A DNA stretch of 64,000 bases from Streptomyces filamentosus (GCF_014654895.1 NZ_BNBE01000005.1:62001-126000); one strand, 5' to 3'; counted from the first letter of the stretch, positions 15,272-24,462 are shown. Program-made: numbers and translations. The notes: a model not told the origin generated them from the sequence alone.

Positions 15272-17083
15272 ATGACCTCGACCGACCGGAACACCCGCCC
15301 CGATCGGTCCGCCGGAACCGCCCCCGGCCCCGAACCCGGCGGCGCACCGCCCGCCCGACGGGCCGCCGACCGGCTCCTCCGCCTCGCCCGGCACCCCTAC
15401 TGGGACCGGGCGAGCCCCGCGTACCGCGTCCGGCGCTGGCCCGACCTCACCGCGCTCTGCCTCGCCACCGCCTTCTTCTGGTCGAGCCTCAGCCCCTCGC
15501 TGGTGCCCCGCCCCTGGTACCTCCAGGGCATCGTCGGCGGCATCACCGCCGCCATCGGCTACGCCCTCGGCTCCACCCTCGCCTGGCTCTTCCGGGCCCT
15601 CGTCCGCCGCCGGCCCGGCGAGCCGGTCCGCACCCGCTGCTGGCAGGCGTACTGGCTGCTCGCCCCGCTCGCGACCCTCTGGCTCGTCTCCGAGTCCGCC
15701 CGGACGCAGCGCCGGCTGCGGGTCCTCCAGGACCTGCCGCCCTCGCTCACCTGGCACACGCCGATGATCGCCCTGATCGCCCTCGCGCTCCTGGCCCTCG
15801 CCCTGCTCCTCGCCCGTCTCGTCCGGCTCGGCGCCGTCACCCTCATCCGGCTGCTCGGCCGGCTCCTGCCCCGGCCCGTCGCCTACGTCACCGGCGCGCT
15901 CCTCACCGCCCTCGCCGTCCTCGTCGGCGTCCGCGACATCGTCTACGACCGGGGGATCGTCGACGTCGCCGACCGCATCGCCGCCGCCACCAACGGCGGC
16001 ACCAAGGCCGGCATCGAACGGCCCGTCTCCCGCTACGTCTCCGGCGGCCCCGGCTCCCTCCTCGGCTGGGACTCCCTCGGCTACGAGGGGCGCAACTTCA
16101 CCGGCTCCACCCCCACCCGGGCCGCGCTCACCGCCTGGAGCGGACGCCCCGCCCGGGACCCGGTCCGCGTCTACGTCCCCTCCACCCCGCCCGTCGCCTT
16201 CGCCGACGCCAGCCCCTTCGCCGCCCAGGCCGCCCTCGCCGTCCGCGAACTCGACCGCACCGGCGCCTTCGACCGGTCCGTCCTCGCCGTCGCCGGCACC
16301 ACCGGCACCGGCTGGGTCGACCCGAACGTCGCCGAGGCCCTGGAGTACATGCACCGGGGCGACACCGCGATCGTCGCCGTCCAGTACTCGTACCTGCCGA
16401 GCTGGGTCTCCTTCCTCGTCGACAAGGAGAAGGCCGGCCAGGCCACCCGCGCCCTCCTCGACGCCGTCCGGGCCCGCCTCGACACCCTGCCCCCGGACCA
16501 CAGGCCCCGGCTCGTCGTCACCGGCGAGAGCCTCGGCGCCTACGCCGTCGAAGCCTCCTTCGGCAGCGCGGCCCGCCTCCTCGCCGAGACCGACGGCGCC
16601 CTCCTCCTGGGCCCGCCCGACTTCTCGCCGGTCTCCCGCGAGCTCCGCCGCGACCGCGACCCCGGCAGCCCCGTCTGGCGCCCCCGGTACGACGGCGGCC
16701 GGCACGTCCGCTTCGGCCAGTTCCCGGCCACCGACCTCGCCCGCCCGGCCGCCCGCTGGGAACACCCCCGCGTGGTCTACCTCCAGAACGCCTCCGACCC
16801 CGTCGTCTGGTGGTCGCCCAACCTGCTCCTCGACCGGCCCGCCTGGCTCTCCCGGCCGCTCGGCCCGGACATCACCCCCGAGATCCGCTGGTTCCCCTTC
16901 GTCACCTTCTGGCAGACCTCGGTCGACATGGCCGTCTCGTACGGCGTCGACGCCCCGCACGGCCACCGCTACGGCGCCGGAGCCGTCGACGGATGGGCCG
17001 CCGTCGCCCCGCCCGAGGACTGGACCGACGCCGACACCACCCGTCTGCGCGCCTACATCGGCCACCGGAGGGCGGCCTACTGA
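15272..17083 (+). CDS. Membrane-anchored alpha/beta-hydrolase (Abhydrolase_9 family)
   Basis: The protein has 603 residues. The N-terminal half holds about five hydrophobic helices (residues 60-240), matching the Abhydrolase_9 N-terminal membrane domain. The C-terminal half is an alpha/beta-hydrolase with the nucleophile elbow VVTGESLGAYA (serine near 420) and a strand-loop VVYLQNASDPVVWW that should bring the acid. The family is known in actinobacteria as membrane-bound putative esterases of unknown substrate. The ATG at 15272 is preferred to a TTG 12 codons earlier; a CAGGCT box 6 nt upstream may be a degenerate leaderless -10. It converges on the LtrA gene. Confidence 0.85.
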   Translation: MTSTDRNTRPDRSAGTAPGPEPGGAPPARRAADRLLRLARHPYWDRASPAYRVRRWPDLTALCLATAFFWSSLSPSLVPRPWYLQGIVGGITAAIGYALGSTLAWLFRALVRRRPGEPVRTRCWQAYWLLAPLATLWLVSESARTQRRLRVLQDLPPSLTWHTPMIALIALALLALALLLARLVRLGAVTLIRLLGRLLPRPVAYVTGALLTALAVLVGVRDIVYDRGIVDVADRIAAATNGGTKAGIERPVSRYVSGGPGSLLGWDSLGYEGRNFTGSTPTRAALTAWSGRPARDPVRVYVPSTPPVAFADASPFAAQAALAVRELDRTGAFDRSVLAVAGTTGTGWVDPNVAEALEYMHRGDTAIVAVQYSYLPSWVSFLVDKEKAGQATRALLDAVRARLDTLPPDHRPRLVVTGESLGAYAVEASFGSAARLLAETDGALLLGPPDFSPVSRELRRDRDPGSPVWRPRYDGGRHVRFGQFPATDLARPAARWEHPRVVYLQNASDPVVWWSPNLLLDRPAWLSRPLGPDITPEIRWFPFVTFWQTSVDMAVSYGVDAPHGHRYGAGAVDGWAAVAPPEDWTDADTTRLRAYIGHRRAAY

Positions 17084-17115
17084 GACCTCCCGGAGCGCCC
17101 CGCCGAGACTCCGCG

Positions 17116-17134
17116 GCGGGGGCTACGCCCCCGC
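17116..17134. terminator. Hairpin across the LtrA stop codon
   Basis: GCGGGGGC-TAC-GCCCCCGC is an 8-bp stem in the convergent gap between the Abhydrolase_9 gene and ltrA, overlapping the ltrA stop. An overlapping alternative stem pairs 17098-17104 with 17115-17121. Confidence 0.45.
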
Positions 17135-18334
17135 GACGGCGGCCGGGGCGGCGTCCGCGCCCCGCCGCCCGTGCACGGTCAGCAGCGCCAGCGTCGCCCC
17201 GGTCAGCGTGACCAGCGCCACCAGACCCGGCACCAGGGCGACCAGCGGCCCCGCGAGCACCCCGCCCGCACCGCCCGCGAGCAGCGCCACCGGCCGCCGC
17301 CCCGAGGTCCGCCACACCACCGCCGCCGCGCCCAGCAGGTAGACGCCCACCCCGCCGGGCAGCGACCAGGCCACCACCCCGTGCAGGGGCTCCGCGAGCC
17401 CGTGGTGCCCGGTGTCCGCGACCTGCTGGAGGACCTTCTTCATGCCCAGCGCGCACAGCACCACGCCCGCCACCAGCGGCAGGTGCAGGAAGGTGTACAC
17501 GTCCCGCGCGAAGCGGGTCCGGTCGTCGCCGCCGAGCCCCGCGAGCCGGTGCTCCGCGCCCTCGCCCAGCTGCCGGAAGTACAGCCACCACAGGGCCGCC
17601 GACAGCAGCAGCCCGGTCGCCGCCGCGACCAGCACCGCGGGCGTCAGCGGCAGGCCCCCGACGCCGACGCCCATCGCCACGATCGACTCGCCCAGCGCGA
17701 TGATCACGATCAGGCCGTGCCGCTCGGCGAAGTGCCCGGGGGAGTTGACCCGCCAGCCCGACGAGCCGGTGACGTAGATGCCGCCGTAGTCCACGGCCAC
17801 CGCGGCCAGCCACAGCAGCAGTTGCGCCCGGCCGGTGTACGCCGAGCCGGCCAGCAGCAGCACCAGCGGCGGCAGCACCGACACCAGCGCGGTCCGCCGC
17901 AGCGTCCGCCGCAGCGCCGTGTCCCCGGGGCTGCTCACCCAGTACGACACCAGGTGCAGCACCCGCACCGCGCCGTAGCAGAGCACGAACAGCAGCGGGG
18001 CCGGCAGCCCGCCCGGCCGGTCCGCGAAGACCTCCGGCACCGCGAAGGACACGACCAGGACCACCGCCATCACGGTCACCAGGACCGCGAAGAGACCGCC
18101 CGAGTCGGCCCGCACCACATTGCCCAGCCAGGCGAAGCAGCACCAGCACCACCACAGCAGCGCCAGCACCACCATGCCGCCGGCCAGCCGCACCGGCGAC
18201 GGCGCCGTCGCCATCAGCGCCGTGACCTGCGTGATCGCGTACACGAACACCAGGTCGAAGAAGAGCTCGGCGGGCGTCACCGCGTGATCGCCCCCGGTGG
18301 CCACCAGGCCGGCCTTCCCTCTGCCCCACGCCAT
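17123..18334 (-). CDS. ltrA: Low temperature requirement A family membrane protein
   Basis: The protein has 403 residues with about eleven hydrophobic helices. The family signature is present: TPAELFFDLVFVYAITQV near the start, then a central AERHGLIVIIALGESIVAMGVG. LtrA was named from a Listeria cold-growth mutant and its biochemical activity is not established. The ATG at 18334 has GGGGGAGG upstream. The 5' UTR contains two overlapping perfect palindromes described separately. It converges on the Abhydrolase_9 gene. Confidence 0.9.
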   Translation of the reverse strand: MAWGRGKAGLVATGGDHAVTPAELFFDLVFVYAITQVTALMATAPSPVRLAGGMVVLALLWWCWCCFAWLGNVVRADSGGLFAVLVTVMAVVLVVSFAVPEVFADRPGGLPAPLLFVLCYGAVRVLHLVSYWVSSPGDTALRRTLRRTALVSVLPPLVLLLAGSAYTGRAQLLLWLAAVAVDYGGIYVTGSSGWRVNSPGHFAERHGLIVIIALGESIVAMGVGVGGLPLTPAVLVAAATGLLLSAALWWLYFRQLGEGAEHRLAGLGGDDRTRFARDVYTFLHLPLVAGVVLCALGMKKVLQQVADTGHHGLAEPLHGVVAWSLPGGVGVYLLGAAAVVWRTSGRRPVALLAGGAGGVLAGPLVALVPGLVALVTLTGATLALLTVHGRRGADAAPAAVAGA

Positions 18335-18347
18335 CCGCGCGTCCTCC

Positions 18348-18388
18348 CCCTGTGACAGGGCGGCGCGCGCCGCCCGGCGCGCACCCTA
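18348..18388 (-). promoter_or_regulatory. Promoter and overlapping 5'-UTR hairpins of ltrA
   Basis: On the minus strand a -10 box TAGGGT (18388-18383) is followed by the 18-nt perfect palindrome GGGCGGCGCGCGCCGCCC (18375-18358). The 13-nt palindrome CCCTGTCACAGGG (18360-18348) comes next. The two share three bases, so both cannot form fully at once. The second ends against the GGGGGAGG ribosome site. Confidence 0.5.
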
Positions 18389-18598
18389 CACACGCCGCCC
18401 GGCCCGCCGCCGGGAGAGTCCGAACTCCGGCCCGAGACACGGCGGGAGACCGCCCCGGCCCCGGCATGACCTCCGGGGTAATCGACCCGCACCCGCCCCC
18501 GGCGGCAAGCTCTGGAACACCGGAACCCGGGCGGCGCACTCCGCCCGGGCGCCGGCTCCCCACCGTACGAACGACCCCCTTCAGGAGGGTGATCCGCC

Positions 18599-19015
18599 AT
18601 GTCCCAGGCCCTGCTCGCCGGTCTCGCCCGCACCACCCAGCCGCAGTCCATGGTCCGCCGGTTCCTCGCCCTCGACGCCGTCGTCACCGGGGCCAACGGA
18701 CTCGCCTACGCCCTCGCCTCCGGTCCGCTCGGCGACCTCCTCGGCGTGGACTCCGCCCTGCTCCTCGAACTCGGCCTCTTCCTCACGGCCTTCGCCGCCG
18801 GCGTCGCCTGGCTGGCGAGCCGCCCGCAGCCCCCGGCGCTCGCCGTGAAGCTCGTCGTGGACGCCAACCTGCTGTGGGCCGTCCTCAGCCTGGTCGCCCT
18901 CGCCGCCTGGCTGGACCCCACCACCGCCGGACTCGTCTGGACCCCGGTGCAGGCCGGCACCGTCGCCGGCTTCGCCCTCCTCCAGTGGACCGCGCTGCGC
19001 GCCGCTACCCGCTGA
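18599..19015 (+). CDS. Small four-helix membrane protein
   Basis: The protein has 138 residues with a strong AGGAGGGTGATC ribosome site. Four hydrophobic segments are visible (about 22-45, 52-72, 82-103, 112-135), with short polar loops. It resembles DoxX-like or integral-membrane proteins of unknown function often found in Streptomyces; no catalytic residues stand out. Its last 11 bases overlap the end of the convergent XRE-family gene. Confidence 0.75.
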   Translation: MSQALLAGLARTTQPQSMVRRFLALDAVVTGANGLAYALASGPLGDLLGVDSALLLELGLFLTAFAAGVAWLASRPQPPALAVKLVVDANLLWAVLSLVALAAWLDPTTAGLVWTPVQAGTVAGFALLQWTALRAATR

Positions 19016-19811
19016 GGGAACGCAGGTACTCCACCGTCGCCGGGTCGGCCGGGAGCATCGTCTCGATGGCCAGCTCGGCGACGGTCACGTCCATCGGCGT
19101 GTTGAAGGTCGAGATCGACGACACGAAGGACAGCACCCGCCCGTCGTGCTCGATCCGCAGCGGCAGCGCGAAGTACGGATACGGCTCCGGGTCCTCCGCG
19201 TCGCCCGCCTCCGCCGGCTCCGGCAGCGGATACGCCGTCACCTCCTCGTACACCGCCCGCAGCGCCTCCGAACGGGCGAAGGCGATCTGACGCTCCATCT
19301 GGGCCAGCAGATGCCCCCGCCACTCCCGGAAGTTGCGGATCCGGGGCGCCAGGCCCTCCGGGTGCAGGGTGACCCGCATGGCGTTCATCGGCGGCGCCAG
19401 CAGGTGCTCCGGCAGCCCGTCGAGGAGCAGCCCGATCGCCCGGTTGGCCGCCACCACCGTGTACGAACCGTCCACCACCAGCGCCGGATACGGCTCGTAC
19501 CCCCGGAGCAGCCGCGCGATGCCCTCCCGCAGCGTCTCCAGCTCCGGCGCGTCCAGCGGCGACTCCGTGTACCGGGGCGCGTAACCACCCGCCAGGAGAA
19601 GGGCGTTGCGGTCCCGCACCGGCACGTCCAGGTGCTCGGCGAGCCGCAGGATCATCTCCTCGCTCGGCCGGGACCGGCCCGTCTCCACGAAGGAGATGTG
19701 CCGGGCCGAGGAGTCCGCGCGCAGCGCCAGCTCCAGCTGGCTCAGCCGCCGCCGCTCGCGCCAGTCGCGCAGCAGCGCCCCCACCCCCGTGTCGCTCACG
19801 ACCGTCGTCAT
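19005..19811 (-). CDS. XRE-family regulator with MmyB-like ligand-binding domain
   Basis: The protein has 268 residues. Residues about 8-70 are a helix-turn-helix of the Cro/CI type (LLRDWRERRRLSQLELALRA, then SSARHISFVETGRSRPS). The rest matches the MmyB-like regulator ligand-binding domain, a PAS-like fold: YPALVVDGSYTVVAANRAIGLLLDG, then NFREWRGHLLAQ. Characterised relatives bind fatty acids or other small ligands. The ATG at 19811 is preceded by TACCGT 6 nt away, so the mRNA is probably leaderless. It lies back to back with the pterin dehydratase gene 105 bp away. Confidence 0.85.
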   Translation of the reverse strand: MTTVVSDTGVGALLRDWRERRRLSQLELALRADSSARHISFVETGRSRPSEEMILRLAEHLDVPVRDRNALLLAGGYAPRYTESPLDAPELETLREGIARLLRGYEPYPALVVDGSYTVVAANRAIGLLLDGLPEHLLAPPMNAMRVTLHPEGLAPRIRNFREWRGHLLAQMERQIAFARSEALRAVYEEVTAYPLPEPAEAGDAEDPEPYPYFALPLRIEHDGRVLSFVSSISTFNTPMDVTVAELAIETMLPADPATVEYLRSLSG

Positions 19812-19817
19812 GCCCAG

Positions 19818-19823
19818 ACGGTA
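19818..19823 (-). promoter_or_regulatory. -10 box TACCGT, leaderless start
   Basis: On the minus strand TACCGT ends 6 nt before the ATG at 19811 of the XRE/MmyB gene. No ribosome site is present. Confidence 0.55.
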
Positions 19824-19916
19824 TCCCAGAGGGGCGACCCGGGTACGTACCCCCGGGGACCGACGCCGCACCCCGTACCCCGCCCCGCGCACCACCCGAC
19901 CGGAGGGAGCACCCCC

Positions 19917-20219
19917 GTGACCACGCAGCCGCTGTCGCAGAAGGAGATCGAGGACCGACTGCGGGAGCTTCCCGGCTGGTCCGTCGAGGACGGCCGCCTC
20001 GTCCGCTCCTACCGGCTCCCCGACCACTTCGCGGCGACCGCCCTCGTCGTCCACGTCGCCCAGATCCAGCAGGAGCTGAACCACCACTCCGACCTGACGC
20101 TCGGCTACGACTCGGTCGGCCTGGCCGTGCGCACCCACTCCGCCGACGCCCTCACCGAGAAGGACTTCGACCTCGCCGAGCGCGTCGAGGCCGCCGCCCC
20201 CGGCCACGGCGCCGACTGA
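19917..20219 (+). CDS. Pterin-4a-carbinolamine dehydratase
   Basis: The protein has 100 residues, a standard length. The family pattern is clear: LSQKEIEDRLRELPGWSVEDGRLVRSY, then the catalytic histidine cluster in LNHHSDLTLGYDSVGLAVRTHSA. It dehydrates 4a-hydroxytetrahydrobiopterin-type carbinolamines to recycle pterin cofactor. No aromatic amino acid hydroxylase gene is in the window, so its partner is elsewhere or it serves another role. The GTG has GGAGGG a few bases upstream. It is divergent from the XRE regulator gene. Confidence 0.9.
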   Translation: MTTQPLSQKEIEDRLRELPGWSVEDGRLVRSYRLPDHFAATALVVHVAQIQQELNHHSDLTLGYDSVGLAVRTHSADALTEKDFDLAERVEAAAPGHGAD

Positions 20220-20423
20220 CGCCCCGTCGCCCACCGGGCCGCCCCCGTACCCTCCTCGGCCTCGCCTGGCGGAGGGCGAGAAAAGCGATCGATCGGGACG
20301 GGTGGCTTGCGGACCTCACGGATTCTTCTCCGGGGGAGCCGGAATCGTGCAACCTTGGACGGTTGTCGTGAGTCTGGCGGTGTTGAGAGTTCCTCACCAC
20401 CACTGCACCGCGGAGGCATCCCC

Positions 20424-22673
20424 TTGAGACATCTCAGCCCGGCCGTCGCCCTCGTTCTGACCGTGACCGCAGGGGCCTTGAGCACGCCGGCCATGGCAGC
20501 CGGAGCGGAGGGCCCGGTGCCGGTGGAGGCTCCCGCCGGGGTCGCGGAGGCGGTCGCGCCCCTGTCGATCCCCGCCGATTCCGTACTGCTGAGCGCCGGG
20601 AGGACCGGCATCCTCAGCCGTACGGGTACCGGGGCTTCGGCCGTTCACCGGTGGACGCGTCTGGCGGACGGCGTCACCACCGCCCTGCCGGCCGGGTCGT
20701 ACTGGGGCAGCGCCGGTACCGATCTGGTCGTGTCCCGGCAGGGGGCCGTGTTCACGCTCACGGACATGAGCGGGGCGACGGAGCCGGTGGCACTGGACAC
20801 GTCGGCGTTCAACACGGACGCCACTCCCTACGTGGTGGACCGTGTCGTGGGCGAAACGCTGCTGATGACGGCAACCGTGGGCGGCGCCGAGGAATTCCAC
20901 CTCGTCTCCCGGGGCGCGGACGGCCGGATCAGCGATCGCGTGCTCGATCTGGCCGAGGGTTCGAGGCCGATGTTCAGCCACTCGTCCGGTCCGGACAGCC
21001 TCGCCGTCTCCTACGGAGAGCCGATCCAGAACGGCTACTACCGTGGGCGGCTCAGCACGGTTGACGTGGCCACCGGGGCGCTCACCGCGTCTCACTACTT
21101 CCTCCCGGAGGCGCTCCACACCGCGATCGCCGTGACGCCGAACCACCTGACCTGGGTGCTCGACCCGTACGGCAGCAACCCCCGACTCCAGGTGCTCTCC
21201 CGCGCCACGGACGCACCGGTGGCCACCACGCCGCTGCTGCCCCAGGAGACGCGCGACCTGACGGCGCACCAGGTGGGTGACTGGGTGGCGCTGGTCAAGC
21301 CGGGCGGCGGCACCGCGATCTCTCCCCACCCGTACACCCCGCTCACCGCCCGCCCGCTGGACGGCGGGACGGACGTGCCGCTGCTGGACCACGCCGGTTC
21401 GGTGGCATACAGCCCCGACGGGAGCCTGCTCGTCCTCGGCGGGACCCTCGCCCAGGGCGAGGGCCTGTACCGGATCGCCCCGGACCCGGTCACCGGCAAG
21501 CCCGCCGCCACCCTCCTGCGCACCTTCGACCGGCCGACCGCCCTGACCGTGGTGAAGCAGGCTCTCCCGCCGACGGGGACGTTCGACTTCGACCGCGCGG
21601 GCGGAAAGCTGAAGGCCAGCTGGGCGCTCAGCCGCTTCAACGCCCGGACGACGCTCACACTGACGCACACGGCATCCGGCCGGACCGTGAAACTCGTGCA
21701 AGAGCCCCGTGAGGGCGTGACCGTCCACTCGCTCACCTGGGACGGGATGTACAAGGACGGTCTTCCTGCCTTCAACGGCGCCTACACGTGGACCATGACG
21801 GGCGTGCCCGCCAACGGCATCGGCCAGGCCGTCGAGCGCCGGGGATCCTTCACCCTCACCCGCACCCCCCGTCCGCACGACTTCAACGACAACGGATCCC
21901 CGGACGTCCTGGCCGTCGACAGGAACGGCGCACTCTCGGCGTACGACATCCGGCAGGTGTGGGGCCTGCAGGCGCACGAGGAGCCGTACGAGCTGGAGAT
22001 AGGCGGCGGCTGGAACGCGTACGACCGGATCCTCGCTGCCGGCAACCTCGGCGGCGCCCGCAACGGTGACACCGTCGCCCGCGACAAGACCGGCGTCCTG
22101 TGGCTCTACGAGGGCAAGAGCAGCCACAAGACGCCCTTCGCCCCCCGGGCCCGGATCGGCGGCGGCTGGAACACCTACGACCAGCTCGCGGCCGGCTCCG
22201 ACGTGACCGGCGACGGCCGCCCCGACCTCCTCGCCGCCGACAAGACCGGCGTCCTGTGGCTCTACCGCTCCACCGGCGACATCAAGGCCCCCTTCGCGGC
22301 CAGGAAGAAGATCGGTGCCGGCTGGGGGGCCTACAACCAGCTCACCGCCACCGGAAACCTCGCCGGCGGCACCGCCGGAGACCTCGTCGCCCGTGGCAAG
22401 GACGGCGTCCTGTGGCTCTACCTCGGCAAGGGGGACGGCACCTTCGCTCCCCGCACCAGGATCGGCGGAGGCTGGGGCGGGTTCCGCAACCTCATCGGCA
22501 CGGGCGACGTCAACGGCGACGGCCGCAACGACCTCCTCGCCGAAGACCTGGCCGCCAACCGCGACGACACCGTCCTGCGCCTCTACCACGGCACCGGCCA
22601 GTGGAATGCGCCCTTCGCCCCCGCCCAGTCCCGCGACATCGAACAGCGTGCGAACATCGGCAGGCTCTTCTAG
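20424..22673 (+). CDS. Secreted FG-GAP/VCBS repeat protein
   Basis: The protein has 749 residues. The TTG start is supported by GGAGG seven bases before it and gives a classic signal peptide (LRHLSPAVALVLTVTAGAL, cleaved after an AMA-A motif near 27). The middle is a beta-propeller-like region. The C-terminus has at least four FG-GAP/VCBS-type repeats, each with a calcium-loop motif such as DFNDNGSPDVLAVD, DVTGDGRPDLLAADKTG and DVNGDGRNDLLAED, followed by VLWLY and GGGW. Similar proteins are abundant secreted proteins in Streptomyces, with carbohydrate or wall binding suspected. A strong terminator follows the stop codon. Confidence 0.85.
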   Translation: MRHLSPAVALVLTVTAGALSTPAMAAGAEGPVPVEAPAGVAEAVAPLSIPADSVLLSAGRTGILSRTGTGASAVHRWTRLADGVTTALPAGSYWGSAGTDLVVSRQGAVFTLTDMSGATEPVALDTSAFNTDATPYVVDRVVGETLLMTATVGGAEEFHLVSRGADGRISDRVLDLAEGSRPMFSHSSGPDSLAVSYGEPIQNGYYRGRLSTVDVATGALTASHYFLPEALHTAIAVTPNHLTWVLDPYGSNPRLQVLSRATDAPVATTPLLPQETRDLTAHQVGDWVALVKPGGGTAISPHPYTPLTARPLDGGTDVPLLDHAGSVAYSPDGSLLVLGGTLAQGEGLYRIAPDPVTGKPAATLLRTFDRPTALTVVKQALPPTGTFDFDRAGGKLKASWALSRFNARTTLTLTHTASGRTVKLVQEPREGVTVHSLTWDGMYKDGLPAFNGAYTWTMTGVPANGIGQAVERRGSFTLTRTPRPHDFNDNGSPDVLAVDRNGALSAYDIRQVWGLQAHEEPYELEIGGGWNAYDRILAAGNLGGARNGDTVARDKTGVLWLYEGKSSHKTPFAPRARIGGGWNTYDQLAAGSDVTGDGRPDLLAADKTGVLWLYRSTGDIKAPFAARKKIGAGWGAYNQLTATGNLAGGTAGDLVARGKDGVLWLYLGKGDGTFAPRTRIGGGWGGFRNLIGTGDVNGDGRNDLLAEDLAANRDDTVLRLYHGTGQWNAPFAPAQSRDIEQRANIGRLF

Positions 22674-22688
22674 CGCCCGGCCCCTCCC

Positions 22689-22727
22689 ACGGATCGGCCG
22701 CGTGCGTCCCGCCCGCGGCCGATCCGT
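22689..22727 (+). terminator. Strong terminator after the FG-GAP gene
   Basis: A 14-bp perfect stem (ACGGATCGGCCGCG and its complement) with an 11-nt loop is followed by TTTCC. It begins 15 bp after the stop codon. Confidence 0.8.
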
Positions 22728-22936
22728 TTCCGGGACCGGGGGTCCCGCCAGGGTCTCGTGCAACTGCGCGATGCGATCGCGGGTTTCGGCGGACCCGCGC
22801 ACCCGGACGCGGCCGGGCACCCACCCGCCGTGAGGGACGGCGGGACTCCGGGCCACCCTCCGGCCGGCCCGCGACACGTTTGCCGTACCGGCAACTTTTC
22901 TCGCGTTTCCCGCAGGCTCCGGCGCACCCTGGTCCC

Positions 22937-23887
22937 ATGACCCAGCATCGCGCACCCCACGTCCACCACGGCGACGGCCACGGCCACCAGGGCGCCCACG
23001 GCCCCGGGCACGACCACGGCCATAGCCACGGCCCCGGGCACGACCACGCGCCCGACTGGGGGCGGCTCGCCCCCCTTCTGGAGAGCCAGGCCGAGGTCGC
23101 CGGCACCGCCTACGGCGAGGCGGCCGCCTGGCTCGGCACCCTCGTCCCGGCGAGCGGGGTGCGCCGGCTCCTCGACGTCGGCAGCGGTCCCGGCGTCGTC
23201 ACCGCGCTGCTGGCCCGGGCGTTCCCGTACGCCGACGTCGTCGCCGTCGACAGCACCCCGGAGCTCCTCGACCGCGCCCGCGCCCGCGCCGAGGCTCAGG
23301 GGCTCGGCGCCCGCGTCACCACCCTGAGCGCCGAACTCCCCGGCGACGCCGCCGCGCTCGGCGAGGCGGACCTCCTGTGGGCGGGCAACTCCCTCCACCA
23401 CATCGGCGACCAGGGCGCGGCCCTCGCCGACTTCGCGAAGGTCCTCCGTCCCGGCGGCCTGGTCGCCCTCGTCGAGGGCGGGCTCGCCCCCCGGCACCTG
23501 CCCCGCGACACCGGCATCGGCCGCCCCGGCCTGGAGGCCCGCCTCGACGCCGAGCACGCCGACCGCTTCGCCCGGATGCGCGCCGAACTGCCCGGCGCCA
23601 AGCGCGAGCCGGACGACTGGCGCGCCCTGTTCACCGCCGCGGGCCTCGTCCCGGCCGGCACCCGGACCTTCCTCGTGGACGTCCCCGCCCCGGTCCCGCA
23701 GGCGGTCCGCGAGCTCGCCGTCAGCCACTTCGGGCGGCTCCGCGAGAGCCTGGGCGAGCAGCTCGACGCCGAGGACCGCGCCACCCTCGACGTGCTCCTG
23801 GACCCGGCCGACGAGCGGTCCCTGCACCACCGCACGGACCTCTTCCACCTGACGGCCCACACCGTCCACACCGCCCGCAAGGGCTGA
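22937..23887 (+). CDS. SAM-dependent methyltransferase with His-rich N-terminus
   Basis: The protein has 316 residues. Residues 1-37 contain 13 histidines in GH/HGH/GHDH patterns, a typical metal-binding tail. From about residue 60 a class I methyltransferase domain follows: VRRLLDVGSGPGVVTALLARAF, VVAVDSTPELLDRARARAEA, and LLWAGNSLHHIGD, with LRPGGLVALVEGG after that. The acceptor is unknown. A CACCCT box 6 nt before the ATG may be a degenerate leaderless -10. The combination of a zinc, nickel or copper-binding tail with a methyltransferase is unusual. The gene ends before a long hairpin shared with the convergent operon. Confidence 0.85.
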   Translation: MTQHRAPHVHHGDGHGHQGAHGPGHDHGHSHGPGHDHAPDWGRLAPLLESQAEVAGTAYGEAAAWLGTLVPASGVRRLLDVGSGPGVVTALLARAFPYADVVAVDSTPELLDRARARAEAQGLGARVTTLSAELPGDAAALGEADLLWAGNSLHHIGDQGAALADFAKVLRPGGLVALVEGGLAPRHLPRDTGIGRPGLEARLDAEHADRFARMRAELPGAKREPDDWRALFTAAGLVPAGTRTFLVDVPAPVPQAVRELAVSHFGRLRESLGEQLDAEDRATLDVLLDPADERSLHHRTDLFHLTAHTVHTARKG

Positions 23888-23909
23888 GGGCCGACCGGCC
23901 GCGCGGACT

Positions 23910-23943
23910 TCCCGGGGAGACGCCGCAGGACGTCTCCCCGGGA
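23910..23943. terminator. Bidirectional hairpin between convergent genes
   Basis: A perfect 13-bp stem (TCCCGGGGAGACG and its complement) with an 8-nt loop lies between the methyltransferase gene and the ricin-trefoil gene. Confidence 0.7.
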
Positions 23944-23978
23944 GGACGGCCGGAAGGGGAGGCCGGCCGAGGGGCCGG

Positions 23979-24443
23979 TCAGGAGCCCACCGGCTCCAGC
24001 CGCCACCACTGGTAGGGGGAGTCGGTGTCCTCCCCCTGGCGCACGTCGGCGCCCTCGTCCGCGCCCTCCGCCACCTCCAGGAGCAGCCCGCTGATGAAGC
24101 TCACCAGCGCGACCGTCCCGGGCGAGGCCAGGTCCTGCTCGATGATCCACTCCTGCGCGCCGAAGTTGTTCGGCCGCCACTGCTGCACGAGCGTGCCCGG
24201 CTCCGTGGAGGCGTTCACGACGTCGAGCCGCTTCTCGCTCTCCGCGTTGACCAGGTGGTAGAGCCCGCCGCCGTTCGGCACGGCGGAGACCCGCCAGTGC
24301 TGCCCGGCGCCGTCCTTCACCGCGCCCTGCTGCACCTTGGCGCCACCGCGCCGCGAGCCCTTGTACACCTCCAGGAGCAGTCCGCTCCCCACGTTCCGCA
24401 CCCGGTAGGTCCCCTCCGGGACGGGGGCGGGTCCCCCGGTCAC
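23979..24443 (-). CDS. Ricin-type beta-trefoil protein without signal peptide
   Basis: The protein is about 154 residues from GTG 24443; GTG 24452 is an alternative and neither has a good ribosome site. Three homologous blocks each end in a Q-x-W-like element (GQHWRV, AQEWII, YQWWRL) and contain LLLEV or RLDV strands, the three lobes of a RicinB_lectin_2 trefoil. No signal sequence is visible, so the lectin-like domain seems cytoplasmic. It starts about 20 bp after the stop codon of the aldo/keto reductase gene, so it is probably translated by coupling from the same mRNA. The sugar or ligand is unknown. Confidence 0.75.
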   Translation of the reverse strand: MTGGPAPVPEGTYRVRNVGSGLLLEVYKGSRRGGAKVQQGAVKDGAGQHWRVSAVPNGGGLYHLVNAESEKRLDVVNASTEPGTLVQQWRPNNFGAQEWIIEQDLASPGTVALVSFISGLLLEVAEGADEGADVRQGEDTDSPYQWWRLEPVGS

Positions 24444-24462
24444 CGTCCCCACCGCCGGGGTC

